NCBI GenBank assembly: GCA_033722415.1
Contig: JAWVZC010000149.1
Location: 1 to 9,346 of the forward strand
DNA: 9,346 nt
Reading direction: 5' to 3'
From: JAMQKA01 sp033722415
Lineage (GTDB): Bacteria; Bacteroidota; Rhodothermia; Balneolales; Balneolaceae
The notes beneath the pieces are model-generated. The model saw only the letters and a program-made list of their open reading frames with translations. It was not told where the DNA came from and did no database searches. A program made the translations under genes and the position numbers. Positions 1 through 6,242 of this stretch are shown here, in pieces (the stretch's first letter is position 1; every line of letters starts with the position of its first letter).

Positions 1-68
1 CGTTGCTAATATTCAACGCGTTTAGTGGTTGGATTCGATGGCAACGAACCAGGAAAAGCCCTCTGCCT

Positions 69-175
69 CATCCCGGACCCCGATCCGGGATCTCGCGTTG
101 GCAGTGAGCGTTGATTTGTTGCGAGCCGAGCTCAACGGCAGCAGCCTTGCAAGATCCTGAAACAAGTCCAGTATG
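69..175. repeat. REP/BIME-like or MITE-like imperfect inverted repeat with two hairpins
   Basis: The left arm contains a perfect 8-bp hairpin: ATCCCGGA (70-77), a 6-base loop, then TCCGGGAT (84-91). The right arm (152-175) is a degenerate hairpin, ATCCTGAA with TCCAGTAT. The reverse complement of the right arm (CATACTGG...CAGGATCT) lines up with the left arm (CATCCCGG...CGGGATCT), so the two are inverted copies of one unit. The similarity continues inwards: GATCTCGC beside GATCTTGC, and CGTTGA at 109-114 against TCAACG at 132-137. The whole 107 bases could therefore fold into one long imperfect stem with its centre at about 115-131. It lies in non-coding DNA and has no open frame of its own. 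Small palindromes of this sort are commonly dispersed in bacterial genomes. Copy number cannot be judged from one window. Confidence 0.6.
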
Positions 176-191
176 ACATACAGACTACTTT

Positions 192-213
192 TTTAACCGT
201 TAAACGGGTTAAA
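192..213. repeat. Short palindrome of unknown role
   Basis: TTTAACC (192-198) and GGTTAAA (207-213) form a perfect 7-bp inverted repeat around an 8-base centre. An overlapping inner palindrome, CCGTT-A-AACGG, occupies 197-207. It is not a canonical terminator: on the plus strand the T run precedes the stem, and on the minus strand the stem is followed by A residues. It could be an operator-like site or chance. Confidence 0.3.
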
Positions 214-486
214 TTCAGTAATCTTCGGTACGTCCCTATGTCGAACTCAGGTTCGTATTAATTAGTCCATTTTTTCAGTGACCAAAACGAACGGCTAATT
301 TTATTTTAAGTTTCATACAAAAGGGAACATTTCTGCTAATAGAGAGGGTACATTGCCTGTTTTGAGGAAATTGCAATAACAAGCGGATCAATAAAATGGT
401 ATGTAAAAAGGGGGCGGAAATGTTTCCCCGGGTACCTATAGATCGGAAACGATGCGTCGTAAAAAAGGTATCTCTATCAGTTTGCC

Positions 487-520
487 AAAAAAACGGGACT
501 GCCCCTGGAGACAGCCCCGT
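487..520 (-). terminator. Rho-independent terminator of the minus-strand operon
   Basis: Read on the minus strand, a 28-base hairpin (520 to 493) is followed directly by a run of T residues (to 487). The stem has about 12 pairs, beginning ACGGGGCTG and closing CAGTCCCGT, with three G-T wobbles and a 4-base loop. It begins 25 bases beyond the stop codon of the gene at 546-3977, which is the usual position for an intrinsic terminator. It supports treating the three minus-strand genes as a unit that ends here. It is not a good terminator on the plus strand, because no T tract follows there. Confidence 0.88.
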
Positions 521-545
521 TGTTTGGGTATGTATCGCTAAACCA

Positions 546-3500
546 TCAGAAGTCGATGCCGATGGAGAAGTAGTGTTTAGGGTCGTTTCCAAAGCCGCTT
601 CGGTAGTAGGGCCAGCCGATATCATACCGGAACGGCAGGCCGAGCAGTATGGTCCGGAGCCCAAACCCGGCACCGATAAGCAGATCGCCCTGCAAGGATT
701 CAAACGTAGTGTAGTTGCTCAGGTCGGACGGAGGCTGTGTTGTAATGTCACCTGTTGACCGGTTAAAAAAGTACTGCACCGGCTCACTCACTTTAAAATT
801 GAGGTCGGCATCATTCAGAATCGTGGAGTTGTCGATCTGTCCCATGCTGTTTCTGCGTTCCAGCGGAATGTCCTGTCCCCAAGCTGTTCCGGCATCGATA
901 AACGCGGCGCCGGTCAGGTTATAGAGCGGGAGAATCGGTATCGGGCCAGGCAACAGTGCGGCGAACAACGGGAAACGAAATTCGGCATTGACCAGGGTAA
1001 ATTTATCCCCGTTGATGCTGTTGAATTCATGTCCCCGCAGCGGCAGTGCAGGCTGTGTAAAGAAGGTGCTGGCCAGCTTGTCGGTAGGGATGGAATTGCC
1101 GGACCATCGCTGGTTGATCCATCCCAGCATGCCACCCATAAAATAGGTCTGCGAATCGCGGCCGAACGATGCGGCTCCCGATCCCCGCAGGGCAAACGTA
1201 TAGCCGTACCCGAGATTGAAATACTTGCGATAATCACCCAGCAGTGATACAAACTCCAGGTTGCTCACGGGTGGACTGCCCGACAGGCTCAACGCATATC
1301 GGTGACCTCCGAGCGGGGTCAGGAAGCCGGGCCGCGTACGATCAACCGTGAAGGTTGCCTGCGGGTAAAGGAACGACGAGCTGCGATTATCGGAAAAATC
1401 GGTTCCCACAATGGAAAAGTCCTGTGATATGGAGATTCCCAGCAGGCTCATGTCGATCCGGCGGAACTTGTCGATCGGATACTGGGCCGTAACCCCGCCG
1501 CTCATTGTGCGGAAGCGAAACAGCTGACCCGTAAACGTCTGGAAGTTACTGGCGGAGTGCGTAAAATTGACCAGCCAGTTCGTTCGCTCCTTGAAGTAAC
1601 CGTATGAGACAAGATAGTCACTGTTTCGGAGATCAAAGTTAAGGTTGGAACCAAACATAATCTGGTGATCGCCCATGAGATCGCTGAATACAATTTGGGC
1701 AAGCCCGCTGGTGCCGTAGAACGTGGAAAAATTGCCGCCGGCATAGACGAAATCGGTGGTAAACCGAAGCCGGTACTCCCGCGGCTGGTAGCGGCCGTCA
1801 TCCGTACGGTTGTTATCGGGATTGAAGAGCTCCGCATTCAGGTATTCGTTGGCAAAGGCGGTATCCTGTTCCACCTCTTCGGCAAATACATAGTTCCTGA
1901 AATCGATTTCCTCCGATGAAGTGGTATCCTGAGCCGTAGTATCCGGCTGTTGCGTGCCAGGTGGTTGCTGGCGGTCTGCCGATGCCACCGTCGTGGTATC
2001 CCCGTTCGTGGAATCATCGGACTGATTCGGTTGCGTCCGGGTGTTCAGGTCGGATGACAGAGCGTTATCATCGGTTATCGGCGTGGCATTGGGCTGGGCT
2101 CCGAACATCTGTCGGGCATACAGCGTGGCGGGAACGCGTTCTGCCTGAGACTCCCGCTGCCGCCGAAGGGCCCATTCGTTCGGGGTAAGTTCGGCGTCCT
2201 TTTTTCGCAGGAAGGGGGAACGAATTAAAAATACATCTAAATTCCCTTCATTCACCGTATTCACCGCCAGGCGGCTGCCGTCACTGCTGATCGAAATCTG
2301 CATAATCCCGGATTGCAGGTTGGTAAGCGGTGCCGTGGTACGATCCTGTATGTTCATCTGATAAATGTTGGGAATACCGTTTTGATCCGAAATAAACACC
2401 AGGCGTCCATCACGGGTGGTTTTCGGCTGTTTTTCTGACCAGAGTGGGGTTTTGGTCAACCGGGTGGCCCGGGTGCTGCCCATGTTTACCCGGTAGATAT
2501 CCGTGGAATAGAGGTCATCGGTAAGCAGCAGCCGGTAATTTTCCTTGTAGCTGTTAAGCTCAACGTTGTCACCGCGAGCCGATACGAAGTATACGGATTG
2601 CGAGTCGCTGCTCCAGGCCGGTTCAAAATCGGAAAACACATCGTTCGTAAGATTCATGAACTCCTGTGTTTCGATATTGTAGACAAAAATATCCTGGTAG
2701 GGACCGATGTTACCGTCAAAAGCGATCTTGTTCCCGTCTGGCGACCACGCCACCGACCCGATAGCATCAAGCCGCGGGAACTTCACTTTCTGGATATTGC
2801 CGGTACTGTAATCCACAATCGCCAGGTCATCCGATCCCTTCGACTTGGCGGAAAGGGTAAGCCTTTCCCCGTCGGGCGACCAGCTGAGGTTGGGATTCAG
2901 AATGTTCAGTTCCTCGAAATTGACATTGTCGTTTCCCTTGATCAGGGTCTTCAATTTTTCGCCCGTTATAGCACTGATTACCACCACATCAAAAAATCCC
3001 CGCTCGTTGGTGATCATGGCGATCTTGTCGCCCTGCGGAGAGATCGCCGGGCTGGTGTTGTAGGTTCCTCCGCGACTGTCGTCGGTCACCAGCGTTGCAA
3101 AATTGCTGATATCCTCTCGTTCAGCCACCTCCGGCAGATATCGTTTTCGATAAAAATCTTTCCACCGTTTCGATAGTTCGGGAATTGTCAGCCCGAGTGC
3201 CCGCTGAAACCCGGTTTCGATACTACGCTGTGTTTTGATAATCTGAAGGATCTCCCCAATTTTTGCACGGCCGTACTCTTCCACAATAAAATTCCAGAAC
3301 GACTGCCCCCCGCGATAGGCAAAATACCCGCTCAGCCTGGGCAGGTCCGGCAGGTAATTGTTAATTATGGCATCGCGCACCCACATGTCGGTGTTAGTGT
3401 CCCACCCGACCGATTCATATTCAGCCAGTCCCTCGTCAAACCAGTTGGGGAAACGCAGCTGAATATTGTTACTGATGATGTTCTGGACACTTCCGCCATA

Positions 3501-3977
3501 GAACATATCGTTGAATACGGCGTGCGAAAGCTCGTGGTGAAGGGTACTCCTGAACTCGGTGTAATTGCCGCTGAACGGCATGGTGATCCGGTTTTTAAAC
3601 GCATCGGTCACACCGCCTATGCCCTCGGCGTTGGTGGGAAGATTAACCACGTTGGTCTGGGAAAAATCATTGTGCGAATCGTAGATTATCACCTTGATGC
3701 GGTCGGCAATCTGGTGATTGTAATCCTCAGAAAACTGTTTCAGGGACGACTCGAGCGTACGCACCGTGAAGTCGGCCAGTTCATAATTGAGAGAACTGTA
3801 GTAGTGTACATCGAAATGTTCCGACTGAATATACCGCCAGTTGAATGAGTTGTACTGTACCCTGTTTTTCCCGAATGAGAAATACTGGGCCACCGACAGC
3901 TCGGCACCAACAAACAGCATCAGTGCCAGCACGAACATGGTTTTATAGATCCGCGGGTAGGTGTCTGGAATTTTCAT
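546..3977 (-). CDS. Exported gluzincin-like peptidase / TolB-like propeller / Omp85-type outer-membrane barrel protein
   Basis: This 1143-residue protein is predicted to sit in the outer membrane. Residues 1-30 are a signal peptide: a basic start, a hydrophobic core (about 14-25) and a likely cut after SVA-30. Met14 is an alternative start with a shorter n-region. Residues ~35-285 resemble the peptidase MA (gluzincin) group, with HELSH (148-152) and WFDEGLAEY (179-187), where Glu182 would be the third zinc ligand. Residues ~305-585 hold six PD40/TolB-type repeats (SPDG-like turns at 367-370, 412-415 and others). A charged stretch and a Thr/Gln/Asp/Ser-rich linker (~640-690) follow. Residues ~735-1143 look like an Omp85 barrel: LRGHEF (980-985), GAAFIDAGTAW (1023-1033), GAGFGLRT...PFRYDIGWPY (1102-1124), and a final aromatic strand HYFSIGIDF. 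POTRA domains are not evident. It is last in the apparent operon with rnr and tamB. Substrate and role are unknown. No clear ribosome binding site is visible. Confidence 0.85.
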   Translation of the reverse strand: MKIPDTYPRIYKTMFVLALMLFVGAELSVAQYFSFGKNRVQYNSFNWRYIQSEHFDVHYYSSLNYELADFTVRTLESSLKQFSEDYNHQIADRIKVIIYDSHNDFSQTNVVNLPTNAEGIGGVTDAFKNRITMPFSGNYTEFRSTLHHELSHAVFNDMFYGGSVQNIISNNIQLRFPNWFDEGLAEYESVGWDTNTDMWVRDAIINNYLPDLPRLSGYFAYRGGQSFWNFIVEEYGRAKIGEILQIIKTQRSIETGFQRALGLTIPELSKRWKDFYRKRYLPEVAEREDISNFATLVTDDSRGGTYNTSPAISPQGDKIAMITNERGFFDVVVISAITGEKLKTLIKGNDNVNFEELNILNPNLSWSPDGERLTLSAKSKGSDDLAIVDYSTGNIQKVKFPRLDAIGSVAWSPDGNKIAFDGNIGPYQDIFVYNIETQEFMNLTNDVFSDFEPAWSSDSQSVYFVSARGDNVELNSYKENYRLLLTDDLYSTDIYRVNMGSTRATRLTKTPLWSEKQPKTTRDGRLVFISDQNGIPNIYQMNIQDRTTAPLTNLQSGIMQISISSDGSRLAVNTVNEGNLDVFLIRSPFLRKKDAELTPNEWALRRQRESQAERVPATLYARQMFGAQPNATPITDDNALSSDLNTRTQPNQSDDSTNGDTTTVASADRQQPPGTQQPDTTAQDTTSSEEIDFRNYVFAEEVEQDTAFANEYLNAELFNPDNNRTDDGRYQPREYRLRFTTDFVYAGGNFSTFYGTSGLAQIVFSDLMGDHQIMFGSNLNFDLRNSDYLVSYGYFKERTNWLVNFTHSASNFQTFTGQLFRFRTMSGGVTAQYPIDKFRRIDMSLLGISISQDFSIVGTDFSDNRSSSFLYPQATFTVDRTRPGFLTPLGGHRYALSLSGSPPVSNLEFVSLLGDYRKYFNLGYGYTFALRGSGAASFGRDSQTYFMGGMLGWINQRWSGNSIPTDKLASTFFTQPALPLRGHEFNSINGDKFTLVNAEFRFPLFAALLPGPIPILPLYNLTGAAFIDAGTAWGQDIPLERRNSMGQIDNSTILNDADLNFKVSEPVQYFFNRSTGDITTQPPSDLSNYTTFESLQGDLLIGAGFGLRTILLGLPFRYDIGWPYYRSGFGNDPKHYFSIGIDF

Positions 3978-4015
3978 AAGCGATATATTTCGGGGTCAAT
4001 ATTGCAGTAAGAATC

Positions 4016-4036
4016 GAATGATGCATTCCATCATCC
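4016..4036 (-). other. Hairpin spanning the rnr stop codon
   Basis: On the minus strand, ATGATG (4034-4029) pairs with CATCAT (4023-4018) around a 5-base loop. One G-T and one G-C pair extend the stem to 8 bp. The TGA stop codon of rnr (4033-4031) lies inside the stem. No T tract follows, so it is not a canonical terminator. It could act as an mRNA 3'-end or processing structure between rnr and the next gene, or it may be chance. Confidence 0.35.
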
Positions 4037-6208
4037 GTCAACCAGTGCCAGATCGATGTGGCGCTGATCTACATCAGTTCTAACGACTCTAACCTTCATT
4101 TCTTTCCCCAGCTGGTATTTTTTTCCTTTATTTTTTCCAACCAGGCAGTGCTGCTTCTGATCATAGATGTAGTAATCATCCTTCAGTTCACTCACTTTCA
4201 GCATACCTTCGCAGTGAATATTTTTCAGATCTACGAAAATACCTTTCTCCATAACCCCGCTTACAACGCCTTCAAAAACATCGCCGACGTGCTCGCTGAG
4301 GTACTCCACCTGCTTCAGCTTGATCGATTCCCGCTCAGCCTCGATCGCCAGCCGTTCGCGTTCGCTGCAGTGGGCACCCATCTTTTTAATCTTGTCATAC
4401 TTGTAACCCGGTTTGCCTTCCGCATAATTTTTCAGAAGGCGGTGTACAATCACATCCGGGTACCGGCGAATGGGACTTGTGAAATGGGCGTAGTACTCAA
4501 AACCGAGTCCAAAGTGCCCGATATTATCCGGACTGTATTCCGCCTTTGCCATGGCTCGCAGCATCAGGTCATTAACCGTGAGCTCCAGCGGGGTATCTTC
4601 TATTTGATCCAGTAATGTATTGATGGCCTTTGAGCTGACTGTCTTACTATCCAATCTGAAATCGATCCCAACCGGCTTCACGGTCTCCTGGATATTTTCC
4701 AGTTTTTCAAAATCGGGCTGGTCGTGAATACGATACAGAAAGGGGAACAGGTCTTTGTTTCGCTTTTTGCGGGATTGCTCCCTCAGGTTCTCCACATGCC
4801 GGGCAACAGTACGGTTAGCCATCAGCATGCACTCCTCGATAAGACGATGGGCAAAGAGCCGGTCTTTCAGCTGTATATCCAGCGGTTTGCCGTTTTCATC
4901 CAGGATGAATTTGGGTTCGGGGGTATCGAAGTCGATACTCCCCTCCTTAAATCGTTTTTCCAGCAGTACGTGGGCCAGTTTTTCCGCGGTTTTCAGCGGT
5001 TCGGAGAACGGGCTCTGCTTGCCGTCCAGGATTTCCTGGGCCTGCTCATAGGTAAAACGGCGTTTTGAGTGAATGACAGTCTCCTCGATGGAGAAATCGA
5101 CCAGCTTCCCCTTCGGACTGATTTCCATAAAACAGCTGTACGCCAGTTTGTCCTCCTCCGGTCGAAGGCTGCAAACCCCGTTACTCAGTTTTTCGGGAAG
5201 CATCGGAATAACCCGGTCAACTAGATACACGCTGGTGCTGCGTTCATACGCTTCCTTGTCGAGGATCGAATCCACCGGCATATAGTGCGTTACATCCGCG
5301 ATATGCACTCCCAGGTAGTAGTGCCCGTTGTTGAGAATCTCAATACTGAGGGCATCGTCAAAATCCTTGGCATCCTCCGGATCGATGGTAAAGATCTGCT
5401 TGTCGCGCAGGTCGAGTCGTCGTTCATACTCACGCTGCGGTATTTCGGTGGGTATATTTTCGGCGTATGCCTCCACTTCTTCCGGAAACGGGGCTTTCAT
5501 CTGGTTTTCTGCCAGGATCGAGAGCATCATCGCCTCGTTCGATTTGCCATCCCCCAGTACCTGCGTAATCCTGGCCTCCGGCAGCGAGCGCGGGTGGACC
5601 CAGTCGACCAGCTCGAAAATGACCTTGTCACCGTGTTGTGCTTCCCCGATATTTTTCGGGAGCACGAAAAAGTCGACATGGGCCGAGTTTTCATCAGCCG
5701 TTATCAGGAAACTGTTATCGGACTGTTTAAGCAGGGTTCCGACAAAAATTTCGCGTCCCCGTTCCAGTACCTCCAGGACTTTTCCCTCAATCCGGCCGTC
5801 ACTGCCTTTCTGAGAAAACACTTCCACGCGGACGGTGTCGTCGGGCAGGGCCACTCCCAGGTTGCGGGAGGAAATTCGGATATCCTCCTTGTACTCCTCA
5901 GAAATCAGGTAACCGGTCCCCCTCCTGCTGATATCCAGGGTCCCGACAACCGTATTGTCACGCCCTTTTTTCTTTCTCCTCTTTTTACCGTCTGATGCGG
6001 CAAGCTGAATCGCACCGCCCTTTCGCTTGACAATCAGGTTTTGATCGAAAAGGCTGTTGATGGCGCTTTTCAGCCGGTTATTATCTTGTTTTGACTCTAC
6101 CTGCAAAATCTCCTGAAGCATATTGAAAGGCAGAACCGAGTTGGGATTTTTTTTCAAAATATCGAGGATAATCTCCTCAAACGTCGTTTCATTCGTTTTT
6201 TTAGACAT
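4031..6208 (-). CDS. rnr: Ribonuclease R (3'-5' exoribonuclease, RNB/RNase II family)
   Basis: RNase R degrades structured RNA processively in the 3'-5' direction in the cytoplasm and takes part in mRNA turnover and rRNA quality control. From the ATG at 6208 the protein has 725 residues. In order it shows an N-terminal winged-helix region (~8-70), a basic patch KKRRKKKGR (75-83), cold-shock-like domains (~85-220, starting VVGTLDISRRGTGYLI), the RNB catalytic domain (~260-595) and a C-terminal S1 domain (~641-722, starting VGDVFEGVVSGVMEKGIFV). The catalytic motif TIDPEDAKDFDDA places the four metal-binding aspartates at 276, 282, 284 and 285, with the family spacing. Other RNB signatures are GVHIADVTHY and HFTSPIRRYPDVIVHRLL. 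It ends right after S1, without the long lysine-rich tail of the E. coli enzyme. An in-frame TTG at 6211 would add one residue, but the ATG is preferred. It lies 34 bases after tamB and 53 bases before the next gene. Confidence 0.96.
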   Translation of the reverse strand: MSKKTNETTFEEIILDILKKNPNSVLPFNMLQEILQVESKQDNNRLKSAINSLFDQNLIVKRKGGAIQLAASDGKKRRKKKGRDNTVVGTLDISRRGTGYLISEEYKEDIRISSRNLGVALPDDTVRVEVFSQKGSDGRIEGKVLEVLERGREIFVGTLLKQSDNSFLITADENSAHVDFFVLPKNIGEAQHGDKVIFELVDWVHPRSLPEARITQVLGDGKSNEAMMLSILAENQMKAPFPEEVEAYAENIPTEIPQREYERRLDLRDKQIFTIDPEDAKDFDDALSIEILNNGHYYLGVHIADVTHYMPVDSILDKEAYERSTSVYLVDRVIPMLPEKLSNGVCSLRPEEDKLAYSCFMEISPKGKLVDFSIEETVIHSKRRFTYEQAQEILDGKQSPFSEPLKTAEKLAHVLLEKRFKEGSIDFDTPEPKFILDENGKPLDIQLKDRLFAHRLIEECMLMANRTVARHVENLREQSRKKRNKDLFPFLYRIHDQPDFEKLENIQETVKPVGIDFRLDSKTVSSKAINTLLDQIEDTPLELTVNDLMLRAMAKAEYSPDNIGHFGLGFEYYAHFTSPIRRYPDVIVHRLLKNYAEGKPGYKYDKIKKMGAHCSERERLAIEAERESIKLKQVEYLSEHVGDVFEGVVSGVMEKGIFVDLKNIHCEGMLKVSELKDDYYIYDQKQHCLVGKNKGKKYQLGKEMKVRVVRTDVDQRHIDLALVDG

Positions 6209-6242
6209 CAAAAGTAGTTATCAATTCTATTCGTAATTCAAA

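Larger units (their letters stand above)
1..486. other. Non-coding region downstream of the minus-strand gene cluster
   Basis: I see no supported gene in this stretch. Short open frames are present, but they either contain early stops, run through the inverted repeat, or overlap the neighbouring gene antisense or out of frame. What it holds is an imperfect inverted-repeat element at 69-175, a small palindrome at 192-213, a 5-bp hairpin at 242-255 (CGAAC/GTTCG with a 4-base loop), and AT-rich sequence up to the terminator at 487-520. A weaker G/C-rich hairpin followed by five T residues on the minus strand lies at about 406-430 and might act as a backup terminator. No tRNA, rRNA or convincing promoter was recognised. 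The next gene to the left must begin or end outside the window. Confidence 0.7.

Noticed and set aside
3..107. Frame open from the left edge on the plus strand
   Set aside because: It could be the tail of a gene from outside, but it crosses the inverted-repeat element and its translation is Arg/Pro/Trp-rich with no recognisable pattern.
242..255. Hairpin containing GGTTCG, reminiscent of a tRNA T-arm
   Set aside because: No acceptor, D or anticodon arms can be built around it, so no tRNA is supported.
406..430. Second minus-strand hairpin followed by TTTTT
   Set aside because: The stem is short with a bulge, and three unpaired C residues separate it from the T run. At most it is a weak backup to the terminator at 487-520.
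275..758. Two open frames (275-703 minus, 396-758 plus) at the 3' end of the barrel gene
   Set aside because: Both overlap the conserved last strands of the barrel in another frame or on the other strand, and both run through the terminator. Neither looks like a protein family.
2598..3176. Plus-strand open frame (192 codons) antisense to the propeller region
   Set aside because: It is a shadow of the propeller-coding frame, with no motif or independent start context.
5285..5995. Plus-strand open frame (236 codons) antisense to rnr
   Set aside because: It is fully contained in rnr, whose domains are conserved throughout, and the antisense product has no family features.
6209..6211. TTG as the rnr start codon
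   Set aside because: The adjacent ATG at 6206-6208 gives a normal start, and the TTG adds only one residue with no supporting ribosome binding site.
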